Positions 10,257-22,612 of a DNA stretch of 64,000 nt are shown one piece after another (position 1 is the stretch's first letter; each line of letters starts with the position of its first letter). The notes beneath the pieces are model-generated. The model saw only the letters and a program-made list of their open reading frames with translations. It did no database searches and was not told the DNA's origin. A program made the translations under genes and the position numbers. The DNA is from Hydrangea macrophylla (lineage: Eukaryota; Streptophyta; Magnoliopsida; Cornales; Hydrangeaceae), in assembly GCA_033977485.1 (NCBI GenBank), contig CM066991.1, positions 51,438,850 through 51,502,849 on the forward strand. Reading direction: 5' to 3'.

Positions 10257-11944
10257 ATTTTGCTAGTTCTCGAGAAAAAAGAACAAAAAAATAAAACTAC
10301 TAATAAAAATCCTACTCCATTGTCACATGGATCACGATTGCACTTAGCATGTGCAAAAAGCCTTTTAAACCTCTAGGTGTCCCTAGTCAAATGAGTGAAG
10401 TCTCGTGAGGGTTCTCGTCAACAAGTCACCCATAACCATCTTTATTTCATTAAATATTTCAAAAGTCTTATTAAAAATGAAAACATAACATTCAATTCTC
10501 CTTATCATAAAATAATAATTTGAAATAGAATAACAAACTAGAAGAAACGGAACCAAACTTTCACCTACATCATGAAAAAAAATCCCAAGCACATGCAACG
10601 TATAAATCACTAGAGTTTCTCATAAATTTGCATGGGTGATGTGGTAGTCAAATGAACATGCGCATGTCATGAACTTAAAATATAACTCGAATAACCATCC
10701 AACTATGCTTTGACTACGAATCTCACAATGTTAATTACACTCTCAAGTAAAACGCTCAGAACATGTGTAATCTCTCTAGTATATGTCAGCAAAGGAAACA
10801 GTTTTTTCAAAATGAGAAACACTTACATATGACTGAAAAAAAAAATGCATGACATGAAAGAACAATATTCTCATGGATAGGACACCAATGGTCAAGAAAA
10901 ATTAACCATCACCATGTTTTAATCCCTTTTCCATTGTTTACATATCCAAACCATGTATTCTAGGATCAAAAAGGACTTTTCAAATGTTGCAACGTGGCTC
11001 AGGAAATGAAAAAGAATAGAAAGGATTCATCAATTAATCTTCAGAATAGCATTGTAAGGCATATTCAATTTCTTTCATTCATTCTTCTACCAACTTTCAT
11101 CTTTCATTCTCTTCTTTTCATATTTCTTTTTTCCTTTTTGTTGCTTTTGAAATGAATATTCATTGAATGCCAAGGCAACTACCCCAAACATCATCTTGTT
11201 TTCTTCTTCTTCTTGAATCGTTGCATTGCCTTATTACCACTAAATTTGATCAATCTTTCAGTGGTAAACTCCAAGTTGGAGCCAAAAAAAAAAAGGATCA
11301 TGGTGATTAAAGAAAGAGAGGTACTTTAAAGGCTCAAAGGGGCGAACTAAGAAAATTTTATCATTTATCTGGATAGGTAAACAAAGAGGGCCTACCATCA
11401 TCTCCTATGGTCATATGGTTCTTCAACGTCTACAACGGAAGATTAGTTAGCATGGTATCAAATATTTTAACTTGACTATCAATCAAAACAAGAATAATGA
11501 GACTAAACAACAAGTTAATCCATTATTTCAATGAAATTTGACAAACACAAAATGTATTCACAACCCTCTATACAGAAAAGATAGGCTTAAAATCTCACCG
11601 GGTTTAGTCTCCACATTATGTGTTATCTAGAAATCCGAATAATATTATAGTTCACATCAAACATGCATTCCTGTGACTACGTACAGTGCATAGGTTTTTG
11701 TGCAAATCTATGATATAAAACTATGACTCGAATGATACATAACCTAAAACGTCACATCATGACTTCAGCAAATGTTTAACCACAACTTTCCTTGTTTACC
11801 ATTCTATACCAATCCAAGTTATCTAACAAGAAGTATCGACTCAAGATTGCAAAAAGTTTGGTAACATCATTTATTTAAGCACAAGCATCAAAATTTTTTT
11901 AAAAAATCCGTGCATAATAATGTGCATGTGAGTGCATACCCCTA
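10257..11944. other. ATH 3' non-coding internal region
   Basis: About 1.7 kb of AT-rich sequence with no recognisable domain on either strand. In complete Athila elements the env-like gene would lie near here; nothing like it is visible. Confidence 0.6.
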
Positions 11945-11949
11945 AACCT

Positions 11950-12444
11950 TGTAATACCCTGTATTTTTTGTAATGTATTATGTGAATAAGACCCTGTATG
12001 CTTCTTTTAATACTTGTTTGAGCCTGGCCTTACCGTTGGTATAATTTGGATACCAATCGATTGAACTATTTTCCAATCGATTGCCTTATTTTGGATACTA
12101 ATCGATTGAACTTTATACCAATCGATTGCTTTTGTCAATCGATTGGCATAATAGGACGTCAGTAATTGGATCATTAGTTTGATTAAAGGAGTTACCCTTA
12201 CTGAATTCTAATTTGGTTACTATTTATAACTTGTGATAATATCAATAGTCGATACCCTGTTAGTATTTAACTCACTCGGCTTTCATTAAGCTGACGGCGT
12301 TTATGCCGCTGGACATTTCTACGTTCCAGCGCACCTTGGTTTTGACTATACAGGTGAAGGGCCTGCAGGAGAGGACTACTATGCCGGTGACGGAGTCCCT
12401 GTGGAGGATTTCCCCGACGGAGGTCAGACCGAAGAAGACTACTA
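11950..12444 (+). repeat. CHRA 5' LTR, first part, with a 1.4-kb internal deletion
   Basis: Matches the start of the 3' LTR (29022-29237) and then, from about 12150, jumps to the equivalent of 30665. The roughly 1.43 kb between, including promoter and second palindrome array, is missing. The second part of this LTR is at 22613-22953 beyond CHRB. Confidence 0.9.
12054..12148. repeat. CAATCGATTG array, CHRA 5' LTR
   Basis: Five copies of the palindrome core AATCGATT at roughly 15-25 base spacing; one has T in place of the first C. The deletion junction of this LTR lies immediately after the last copy. Confidence 0.85.
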
Positions 12445-13524
12445 TGTAACGCCCTGTATTTTATTATCATTAATAAATAAATATTGCATTTTATTTCCAT
12501 GAGTATTTTAATTTAATTTCTCTTTGTAATAATTATCTGGGGTCAAAATGTAATTTTCAAAACATTTTCTATGGTTTCAAAATCGATATCTATATTTTTG
12601 TATAACCGGGAATTGAATTCCTACATTAATATAATTTTCTGTATTTTTATTTCAACCGTAAAATACCAGTTTTAGAAATGGGCAGTATAATTTTACCTGT
12701 GTGTGTGTATCATTGCGTGAGCTCAACACACACAAGGGTATCTTGTGTACACATTAGTGCAGTGTGTGCGTAAATTGGTGCTGGAAGTGCTTTGTGAGTG
12801 TGTGTGAAGTGTCATGTGTGTTTTATATGCATAGTGCTAAGCACTTTGCATATGATATATACACCCACTAATTCCCCCCTTTTGGACCACCTCTCTATCT
12901 CTCATTTATCTCTCTGCAGCTCTTTCTCTCTCTCTCGGCAGATAACACACACACACAGATAACACACATAACACACATACAGTATACACATATATATATA
13001 TATACACATATTGGGATACCAAAATCAAGAACGGAGGAGGAAATTCTCAACTACGGATTATTACGGCGGAAGTTCTCGGCCTTTAAATTTCTGTATAATC
13101 GTCTCTGTGAGTATTATAAACTCACTCCCAAAGTTTATATATGTATATTTCAGTGTATATATGTGTGTATATGTGTATATATATAGATACACCATTAAAG
13201 CTTAAAAATTGGAGTTTTACAAAAGTTAACCAAAATCAATTCTGTGAATTGGGAATGAAAGATCTTAGTCCCAATAAGCTGTGTTTCGAATACTACGGCT
13301 TAATTCATCCGTATCGCGACGTACCATTGATTCAAAGTTTTGTCACCTCTCGGTTTTACGTGAAATCCGAGAGCTACGATTGAAATTAGTTAAAACCGAT
13401 CGCGTATTCTTAATCTACGCGGAAAAACGAAGAAATCCATATATTACATGTCTTGGTTGGAACAGAATTGAGAAATGGGTCAAAAACAGGCTTCAAATTC
13501 GTAACAGGGGAGAAACTGCTGATA

Positions 13525-13640
13525 CCAATCGATTGGAAACATATCCAATCGATTGACATGTTATTCAATCGATTGACATGTGTTCCAATCGATTGACATG
13601 TCATTCAATCGATTGACACTTTTGTCAATCGATTGACATT
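13525..13640. repeat. CAATCGATTG array, CHRB 5' LTR (copy in 3' LTR at 20963-21078)
   Basis: Six perfect copies of CAATCGATTG, each followed by GA and separated by short spacers such as CATGTTATT. The same palindrome is arrayed in the otherwise different CHRA LTR. Confidence 0.93.
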
Positions 13641-14256
13641 TTTCAGCATTGACGGCTTTTACTAAAACGACCATATCTTCCTCTAGGAAACTCGAAAACG
13701 CGCACGGTTTGAAGCGTTGGAAACTAGACTCAAAGAGCTTTCTGTTGATATGTAATTCATGTATACAAATTATAACTCATTTTTAATGGCATTACTTCAA
13801 AGTATATTAGAAATTCAATCTAATATTTTCTCTTTTAATTTTAACAGTAGCAGAATTTTGTTTTCAGACTTTTGTTAGGAAAACGAATGAAATTTAAGGT
13901 TCTGCCCGCGTTGTCCCAAGTAAAACTCGATTCTGCACACTTTTCGTCTAATGCAATTTTCTCAGATTCTGCACCGTTTGGACAGAAAACGAGAATTTCA
14001 GTAGCAGTTTTTTTGAATGCTATTAGTTATGTTTAAAATGATTAAGGCAATGAATTACGAATTTTCAATCCCCGTACGCGTATTATTTCTGTAATTCTGT
14101 GAATTCCTTTATGTTTAAAGTTTGATGACATTCATGTGATTTATTAATGGTGTTATTTATGAAACATTGACATACATATTAGGGTTGAGGTTGTGTCAAC
14201 ATGCATGTGTGTGAGAAAGTGTGAAAAGAGTAAAGAGTGGCGTTCTAGTTGTGCGA

Positions 14257-14558
14257 CCTCAATATCGATCGGATATTATTCCTGGTATTGGAGGCGACAG
14301 TGTTGTGTACGACTTAGATATCGATCGGATAGTATTCCTGGTATCTAAGGCGCGCGTTTCGGATATTGATCGGATAGTATTCCTGATATCCGAAGCGATG
14401 GTGGTAGTGTTGTGTACGGCTTAGATATCGATCGGATATTATTCCTGGTATCTAAGGCGCTTGTTTCGGATATTGATCGGATATTATTCCTGGTATCTGA
14501 AGCGATGGTTTGGTGTGCTCTTTTGGATATCGATCGGATAGTATTCCTGGTATCTAAG
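14257..14558. repeat. Array of six hairpins with constant loop and covarying stems, CHRB 5' LTR
   Basis: Hairpins at 14257-14294, 14313-14349, 14358-14394, 14420-14456, 14465-14501 and 14522-14558. The loop is nearly constant (GATCGGATAKTATTCCTG). Stems differ but pair: CCTCAATA with TATTGGAGG (one bulge), CTTAGATA with TATCTAAG (twice), TTCGGATAT with ATATCCGAA, TTCGGATA with TATCTGAA (one G-T pair), and TTTGGATA with TATCTAAG (G-T pairs). The pattern suggests selection for the folded form in RNA or single-stranded DNA. Confidence 0.85.
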
Positions 14559-14774
14559 ATAATGGTTTGGTTGTGTTGAGTTTTGTTGAGAGAAAAGAGT
14601 CAGAAAGATGAGGTGTTACATTATTCACGCATGGTCACATATTTATTGCTTTCTTTATTCCCCCGTAGCTTATGTTGGAATTGGAACCTTGAAGTTATTG
14701 CTTTTAAAAGTTAAATTGCACCGTTGTTTATATGCTTATATATACATTGCGAGCACTTGTTTATTTTGCTCACC

Positions 14775-14822
14775 AGCTTTCATAAGCTGACGGCGTTGAT
14801 GCGTCCTGGACTGTATGTCCAG
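14775..14822. other. Conserved LTR module: AGCTT/AAGCT then CTGGAC/GTCCAG hairpin, CHRB
   Basis: AGCTTTCATAAGCTGACGG (14775-14793) is followed by the perfect hairpin CTGGAC-TGTAT-GTCCAG (14806-14822). CHRA has the same layout at 12279-12331 and 30791-30844, and CHRD at 63824-63846, with different paired bases in the second stem. It may be part of the RNA-processing region of the LTR; that role is inferred. Confidence 0.65.
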
Positions 14823-15176
14823 ATTTTCAGGGTCAGGAGCAGCTAGGGTATTTTGACTATGCTACTTAGAGTCAGGAGACTTTCCAGGAGGCTGCTTTAT
14901 ATTTTCCTATGTCTTTTAAATTTGGGTTTTGTAATAAACTAGTTTAGACTTTTGAATAAGGCGTTTTGTGCCTAAGACTATGACTGCTGTAATAGTTTAG
15001 TAAGTTTTTTTTTTATTTCGGAGCTTATGTTCTGTTAGTATCCTTTGCTTTAGAAATGTTGTTAAGTTATTTGTTGCAGGGACAATTGGTCATACTCACT
15101 TGTCACGACCTACGAGTCCATAAAGGAAATTAAATGCTTTCCTGAATTATGCTACGTCGGGGCGTGACAGGCTTTT

Positions 15177-15194
15177 TGGTATCAGAGCCAGGTT
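15177..15194 (+). promoter_or_regulatory. CHRB primer-binding site (initiator tRNA-Met)
   Basis: TGGTATCAGAGCCAGGTT, seven bases after the LTR end. TGGTATCAGAGC is the standard plant initiator-tRNA-Met primer site. Confidence 0.92.
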
Positions 15195-15339
15195 TATAGC
15201 TCGACCAATTGTCCAAAACACATAGGATCTCCCGTTAAGATAGAATTGAGATAAGATAGTTCGACTTTATTCCGTGTCTAGTCGTTTTCTATCGTTTAGA
15301 ATTTTCTTTCTTCTCGAGAGGTTGACCGAATTCTGTTGA

Positions 15340-18300
15340 TTGATGGATAGGTACCGTTCTCTCGATCAGATGGCTAGAAGAAATCTCAGGAATCGTCCCG
15401 CTATTGAAAATGCACCGCCAGTAATAGATCCAACCGGGATGTTCGAAGCTTTTGTAAGGAGGTTGGAGAGGGTTAGTGATCAGAACGCAAGAAACAATAA
15501 TCAGAATGGGGATTACAATGGGAATGGGAGGCAAGCCCACCAGACTGGAGACAAGCTTCTTAAGGAGTTTCGCGCTCTACGACCTGAGTATTTTGCTGGA
15601 ACTGATGAACCCTGGCAAGCGGAACAGTGGCTACGTCAGATGGAGCGTATCTTTGAGACCATAGAGTGCACTGATCTGGAAAAGAAGCGTCTGGCTATCT
15701 TTCAGTTGTCTTATGCAGCGGCTGATTGGTGGGATGCAGAAAAGGCGACCATAGGGGAAGAAGCTGCAAGGAGAATGCCGTGGGTGGTGTTCAAGGAAAG
15801 GTTTCTCGAGAAGTATTTCCCCGAAGAAGAGAAGGACAAGAGGGAGAAAGAGTTTATGGAGTTGATTCAAGGGAATCTGACTGTCCGAGAGTACACTACT
15901 CGATTTGAGCGTCTGTCTCGCTTTGCTCCACATATGGTGGACACACCCCAGAGGAAAATCAAGAAGTATCACCGAGGTCTCAACCTGTCTCTCAGACATT
16001 TGACTATGGGGCATCTGGGCCAGTCATTTGAAGCTCTGGTGAGATTGGCTACGGGGTTAGAGAATGATGGGTGTCAGAATTCGAAGCCGCTTGGAAATCG
16101 ACCTCCGCAGAAGGGTTATCCCGGACAGAAACCAGGGTACCCTCAAGGACAGAAAAGGACCTGGGATGGAGGGAAGAAACCTCAACAGACACAAGCAGTT
16201 CAGCAGTATCAGCCTCTAGCAATAGAAGGGGCCAAAAACAACAACTGCTTCAATTGTGGAGTTCCCGGTCATCGAGCTAAAGATTGCAGAGCACCTAGGC
16301 GTACGGATCGTTCAGGAGTTGTGTGCTATAATTGTGGCATGCCAGGTCACATAAGTCCAGAATGCAAGGCTCCTAGGAAAGGTAACTATGGTCAACAAGG
16401 ACAAGCCCGTCTGAATGCTGTCATTCCCGAGGCTGCTGGCTATGAGGAGACAGGGTATGAAGAAGGTACCAATGAGGAGGGACCGCCCGAGCAACGAGCA
16501 GTGGAAGGTACTCTAACTTTGTTTAACTCTCATGTTAAAGTTTTATTCGACACGGGTGCTACACATTCTTTTATATCTGTTAAGATCGTTCAGAAGTTGG
16601 GTATCATACCGCATCGTTTAGAGGAAGCTTTGAGTGCTGTCTCACCCTTAGGGACCACAGTCAAGTTATTACATGTGTGTAAGAATTGTCCTCTTCGGTT
16701 TGGAGACCGCGAACTTTTGGCGAGATTGGTGGTTCTGTCGATGAAGGAGTTCGATATAATCCTGGGAATGGATTGGCTCGAGAAGAATCATGCGAAGTTG
16801 GATTGTGCAAAGAAAAAGATCACATTTGCGGACAAGGGGAATCAACTCTTCGATTTCCAATGTAACCCTTCGGGTGATATGTTCCTCACTAGATGCCTAG
16901 CAAACATTGAGGTTGTCAATGCAGAGGTGACAGTATCATCTATACCGGTAATCAAAGAGTTCGAGGAAGTATTCCGAGATATTTCAGGATTACCGCCAGA
17001 AAGGGACATAGAATTCTGTGTGGAATTAGTGCCAGGTACTCGACCTATAACCAAGGTTCCCTACAGGATGGCCCCTACAGAGTTGTTGGAGCTGAAGGAA
17101 CAAGTTCAAGAACTTGAGAAGTTGGGTTTTGTTCGTCCAAGTACTTCACCCTGGGGAGCACCAGTGTTGTTTGTGAAGAAGAAGGATGGGTCAATGCGGC
17201 TGTGTATTGACTACCGAGAACTGAATAAGGTTACTATCAAGAATAAGTATCCTTTACCTCGGATAGACGATCTGTTTGATCAGTTGCAAGGAGCCACGAC
17301 CTTTTCTAAGATTGATCTACGGTCAGGGTATCACCAGTTGAGGGTGCGGAAGGAAGACATACCTAAGACTGCTTTCAGGACGAGATACGGACACTATGAG
17401 TTCTTAGTAATGCCGTTTGGGATGACAAATGCTCCAGCTGTGTTTATGGACTTGATGAACAGAGTATTCAAGCCATACTTAGATCAGTTCGTTATTGTCT
17501 TTATTGATGATATTTTGATCTATTCCAAGTCAGAGGAAGAGCATGAACAACATCTGAGGATCGTGTTGCAGACTCTCAAGGATCACCGCCTGTATGCTAA
17601 ATTCAGCAAGTGTGAATTCTGGCTTCAGGAAGTTAAGTTTCTCGGGCATGTGATCTCTCAACAAGGAATCGCGGTTGACTCATCAAAGACCGATGCAGTG
17701 GCGAATTGGACTCGGCCGACCAATGCTACAGAAGTCAGAAGTTTTCTGGGACTAGCTGGTTACTATCGGAGATTTGTGGAAGGTTTCTCAAAGATAGCAG
17801 CCCCGTTAACTGGTTTGACTAAGAAAGATTTGAAGTTTGAATGGACTGATAAGCATGAACGCGCTTTTCTGAAATTGAAAGAGAAATTGACAACAGCGCC
17901 AGTGCTTGCGATACCAAGGGATGGTGAGAAGTTCACTATTTTTAGTGACGCCTCGTATCAAGGATTGGGATGTGTCCTTATGCAAGACGGAAAGGTTATC
18001 GCCTATGGTTCAAGACAGTTGAAGCCGAATGAATTGAACTACCCAACTCATGATTTAGAGCTGGCAGCAGTAGTGTTCGCGCTTAAGATCTGGAGACACT
18101 ACCTCTATGGGGAGAAATTTGATTTGTTCTCAGACCACAAAAGCCTTAAGTATTTGTTTACTCAGAAGGAGTTGAACATGAGGCAACGTCGGTGGATGGA
18201 ACTGATCAAGGACTACGACTTCACATTAGAGTACCACCCCGGTAAGGCAAACGTAGTCGCTGACGCCCTAAGCCGGAAACCTCAAGGAATGATTGCTTCA

Positions 18301-19842
18301 TTGATGTTGAGGGAATGGAAAGCCTTGGAGACAATAACAAAATTTGATGTGCAGATTTCTGAGGAAAGTATCGGGCAACACTTTGGATGCTTGGTAGTAC
18401 AACCAACACTTGTGAGTCGAATCATCGAAGCCCAGAAGGAAGATGAGAAGTTTCAAGCATGGTTCGCCAAGATGTTAGAGAAGGACCCGACAGAATGGAA
18501 GGTTGGGGCCGATGGAGGATACCGATGTCGAGACAGATTGTGTGTGCCAGATTCAGGAGGTTTGAGAAAAGAAATTCTCGAAGAAGCACATAAATCAAGA
18601 CTGACAGTACACCCAGGAGGAACAAAGATGTATAAAGACCTGAAGAGAAACTTCTGGTGGGAAGGGATGAAACGAGAAGTAGCCGAATTTGTGTCTAAAT
18701 GTTTGACTTGTCAACAAGTGAAGGCCGAACATCAGAGACCCTCGGGATTGTTACAACCCTTACCTGTCCCAGGATGGAAATGGGAGCACATAACTATGGA
18801 TTTCGTGGTTGGATTACCCCGGTCACAACAGAATCATGACGCGATTTGAGTAATCGTGGATCGTTTGACGAAGTCTGCACACTTTATCGCGTACAATATG
18901 ACTTACCCAGTAGAAAGGATGAGTCGAATGTACCTACAACAAGTGGTGCGACTGCACGGTGCGCCTGTGTCAATTGTATCAGACCGCGATGCACGTTTTA
19001 CCTCGGGATTTTGGGAAAGTCTGCAGAAGGCTATGGGAACTTCGCTCAAGATGAGTACTGCATTCCATCCTCAGACCGATGGGCAGACCGAGCGTGTTAA
19101 TCAGATTATGGAAGATATGCTCAGAGCTTGTGCAATTGACTTTGAAGAATCTTGGGAGACGCACTTACCTTTGGTTGAATTTGCGTATAACAACAGTTAT
19201 CATTCGAGTATTGGAATGGCGCCGTTCGAAGCTTTGTACGGACGGCCATGTCGATCTCCATTGTGTTGGGCTGAAGTGGGAGATACAGAACTGTTAGGAC
19301 CAGATTTGGTGAGAGAGACCAATGAGAAGATTTCACTGGTCAAGGAAAGGATGAAAACTGCACAAAGTAGACACAAGAGTTATGCGGATCGACGTCGAAA
19401 GGACTTGGAGTTCAGTATTGGAGATCACGTACTCCTTAAGGTTTCACCTGTTCGTGGAATAATACGTTTTGGTCAGAAGAGAGGAAAGTTGGCACCTCGT
19501 TTCATCGGACCGTTCGAGATTTTGGAGCGTGTTGGGAAAGTGGCTTATCGGCTCGCGTTGCCACCAAAGATGTCTGGTGTTCATAATGTGTTCCATGTTA
19601 GTATGTTAAGGAAATACATACGGGACCCTTCACATGTGGTTAATTTTGATGATATTGAGACGAGTCAGAATGTTGTCTACAAGGATAGACCTGTGAGGAT
19701 TCTTGACCAGAGTATCAAGAGGCTGAGAAGAAGAGACGTTCCTTTGGTTAAGGTTCAGTGGAGGCATCATGACGAAGGAGAGGCGTCGTGGGAGTTAGAG
19801 TCAGACATGAGGACTAGATACCCCGAGTTGTTTCAGGATTAG
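15340..19842 (+). pseudogene. CHRB Gag-Pol polyprotein with chromodomain; one nonsense codon
   Basis: One frame of 1,501 codons from ATG 15340 to TAG 19840-19842, interrupted only by TGA at 18847-18849 (codon 1170). Gag domain about residues 75-245; two zinc knuckles ([14 protein letters not shown] near 303, [14 protein letters not shown] near 328); protease DTGATHSF near 402; RT from about 575 with FIDDIL near 721; RNase H with SDAS near 868; integrase zinc region about 1080-1130 and core with SDRDARF and GQTERVN; C-terminal chromodomain-like KVQWRHHDEGEASWELE near 1470. Chromodomains steer integration toward particular chromatin. CHRA and CHRD have TGG (Trp) at the stop position, so a single G-to-A change explains it. 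Without readthrough, integrase is truncated in its core. Confidence 0.96.
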
Positions 19843-19873
19843 TTAGCTCAGATTTCGGGGCGAAATCTCTGTT

Positions 19874-19886
19874 AAGGTGGGTAGGG
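19874..19886 (+). promoter_or_regulatory. CHRB polypurine tract
   Basis: AAGGTGGGTAGGG directly before the 3' LTR. It follows a short untranslated stretch with GGGGCGAAATCTC, similar to the CHRA and CHRD gag-pol ends. Confidence 0.85.
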
Positions 19887-22607
19887 TGTAACGCCCTGTA
19901 TTTTATTATCATTAATAAATAAATATTGCATTTTATTTCCATGAGTATTTTAATTTAATTTCTCTTTGTAATAATTATCTGGGGTCAAAATGTAATTTTC
20001 AAAACATTTTCTATGGTTTCAAAATCGATATCTATATTTTTGTATAACCGGGAATTGAATTCCTACATTAATATAATTTTCTGTATTTTTATTTCAACCG
20101 TAAAATACCAGTTTTAGAAATGGGCAGTATAATTTTACCTGTGTGTGTGTATCATTGCGTGAGCTCAACACACACAAGGGTATCTTGTGTACACATTAGT
20201 GCAGTGTGTGCGTAAATTGGTGCTGGAAGTGCTTTGTGAGTGTGTGTGAAGTGTCATGTGTGTTTTATATGCATAGTGCTAAGCACTTTGCATATGATAT
20301 ATACACCCACTAATTCCCCCCTTTTGGACCACCTCTCTATCTCTCATTTATCTCTCTGCAGCTCTTTCTCTCTCTCTCGGCAGATAACACACACACACAG
20401 ATAACACACATAACACACATACAGTATACACATATATATATACACATATTGGGATACCAAAATCAAGAACGGAGGAGGAAATTCTCAACTACGGATTATT
20501 ACGGCGGAAGTTCTCGGCCTTTAAATTTCTGTATAATCGTCTCTGTGAGTATTATAAACTCACTCCCAAAGTTTATATATGTATATTTCAGTGTATATAT
20601 GTGTGTATATGTGTATATATATAGATACACCATTAAAGCTTAAAAATTGGAGTTTTACAAAAGTTAACCAAAATCAATTCTGTGAATTGGGAATGAAAGA
20701 TCTTAGTCCCAATAAGCTGTGTTTCGAATACTACGGCTTAATTCATCCGTATCGCGACGTACCATTGATTCAAAGTTTTGTCACCTCTCGGTTTTACGTG
20801 AAATCCGAGAGCTACGATTGAAATTAGTTAAAACCGATCGCGTATTCTTAATCTACGCGGAAAAACGAAGAAATCCATATATTACATGTCTTGGTTGGAA
20901 CAGAATTGAGAAATGGGTCAAAAACAGGCTTCAAATTCGTAACAGGGGAGAAACTGCTGATACCAATCGATTGGAAACATATCCAATCGATTGACATGTT
21001 ATTCAATCGATTGACATGTGTTCCAATCGATTGACATGTCATTCAATCGATTGACACTTTTGTCAATCGATTGACATTTTTCAGCATTGACGGCTTTTAC
21101 TAAAACGACCATATCTTCCTCTAGGAAACTCGAAAACGCGCACGGTTTGAAGCGTTGGAAACTAGACTCAAAGAGCTTTCTGTTGATATGTAATTCATGT
21201 ATACAAATTATAACTCATTTTTAATGGCATTACTTCAAAGTATATTAGAAATTCAATCTAATATTTTCTCTTTTAATTTTAACAGTAGCAGAATTTTGTT
21301 TTCAGACTTTTGTTAGGAAAACGAATGAAATTTAAGGTTCTGCCCGCGTTGTCCCAAGTAAAACTCGATTCTGCACACTTTTCGTCTAATGCAATTTTCT
21401 CAGATTCTACACCGTTTGGACAGAAAACGAGGATTTCAGTAGCAGTTTTTTTGAATGCTATTAGTTATGTTTAAAATGATTAAGGCAATGAATTACGAAT
21501 TTTCAATCCCCGTACGCGTATTATTTCTGTAATTCTGTGAATTCCTTTATGTTTAAAGTTTGATGACATTCATGTGATTTATTAATGGTGTTATTTATGA
21601 AACATTGACATACATATTAGGGTTGAGGTTGTGTCAACATGCATGTGTGTGAGAAAGTGTGAAAAGAGTAAAGAGTGGCGTTCTAGTTGTGCGACCTCAA
21701 TATCGATCGGATATTATTCCTGGTATTGGAGGCGACAGTGTTGTGTACGACTTAGATATCGATCGGATAGTATTCCTGGTATCTAAGGCGCGCGTTTCGG
21801 ATATTGATCGGATAGTATTCCTGATATCCGAAGCGATGGTGGTAGTGTTGTGTACGGCTTAGATATCGATCGGATATTATTCCTGGTATCTAAGGCGCTT
21901 GTTTCGGATATTGATCGGATATTATTCCTGGTATCTGAAGCGATGGTTTGGTGTGCTCTTTTGGATATCGATCGGATAGTATTCCTGGTATCTAAGATAA
22001 TGGTTTGGTTGTGTTGAGTTTTGTTGAGAGAAAAGAGTCAGAAAGATGAGGTGTTACATTATTCACGCATGGTCACATATTTATTGCTTTCTTTATTCCC
22101 CCGTAGCTTATGTTGGAATTGGAACCTTGAAGTTATTGCTTTTAAAAGTTAAATTGCACCGTTGTTTATATGCTTATATATACATTGCGAGCACTTGTTT
22201 ATTTTGCTCACCAGCTTTCATAAGCTGACGGCGTTGATGCGTCCTGGACTGTATGTCCAGATTTTCAGGGTCAGGAGCAGCTAGGGTATTTTGACTATGC
22301 TACTTAGAGTCAGGAGACTTTCCAGGAGGCTGCTTTATATTTTCCTATGTCTTTTAAATTTGGGTTTTGTAATAAACTAGTTTAGACTTTTGAATAAGGC
22401 GTTTTGTGCCTAAGACTATGACTGCTGTAATAGTTTAGTAAGTTTTTTTTTTATTTCGGAGCTTATGTTCTGTTAGTATCCTTTGCTTTAGAAATGTTGT
22501 TAAGTTATTTGTTGCAGGGACAATTGGTCATACTCACTTGTCACGACCTACGAGTCCATAAAGGAAATTAAATGCTTTCCTGAATTATGCTACGTCGGGG
22601 CGTGACA
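19887..22607 (+). repeat. CHRB 3' LTR, 2721 bases
   Basis: Copy of 12445-15169. By eye it differs by four fewer bases in the TA run near 20435, G to A near 21408 and A to G near 21431. Carries the hairpin array at 21695-21996 and the conserved motif near 22213. Confidence 0.97.
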
Positions 22608-22612
22608 TACTA

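Larger units (their letters stand above)
12445..15169 (+). repeat. CHRB 5' LTR, 2725 bases
   Basis: Starts TGTAACGCCC and ends GGGGCGTGACA. Contains CA/TA microsatellites at 12700-13190, a CAATCGATTG array (13525-13640), a hairpin array (14257-14558) and the conserved motif AGCTTTCATAAGCTGACGG (14775-14793). Several short frames in it are not credible genes. Confidence 0.97.
12445..22607 (+). mobile_element. CHRB: young chromovirus (Tekay/Del-like), target duplication TACTA
   Basis: TG at 12445, CA at 22607, with TACTA at 12440-12444 and 22608-22612. LTRs are 2725 and 2721 bases. The internal region (15170-19886) has an initiator tRNA-Met primer site, one long gag-pol frame and a polypurine tract. 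The LTRs are nearly identical and the gag-pol has one stop, so insertion was recent. It inserted into the 5' LTR of CHRA. Confidence 0.97.

Noticed and set aside
10257..11944. Possible env-like gene of an Athila element
   Set aside because: No long frame, signal peptide or membrane segment on the minus strand; only AT-rich sequence.
13525..13640. CRISPR-like array: short palindromic repeats with spacers
   Set aside because: Repeats are only 10 bases, spacers are short and partly repeated, the array is inside an LTR and duplicated with it, and the DNA is plant nuclear. No cas genes.
18979..19336. Minus-strand frames across CHRB integrase
   Set aside because: Shadows of the integrase coding strand; no independent signal.
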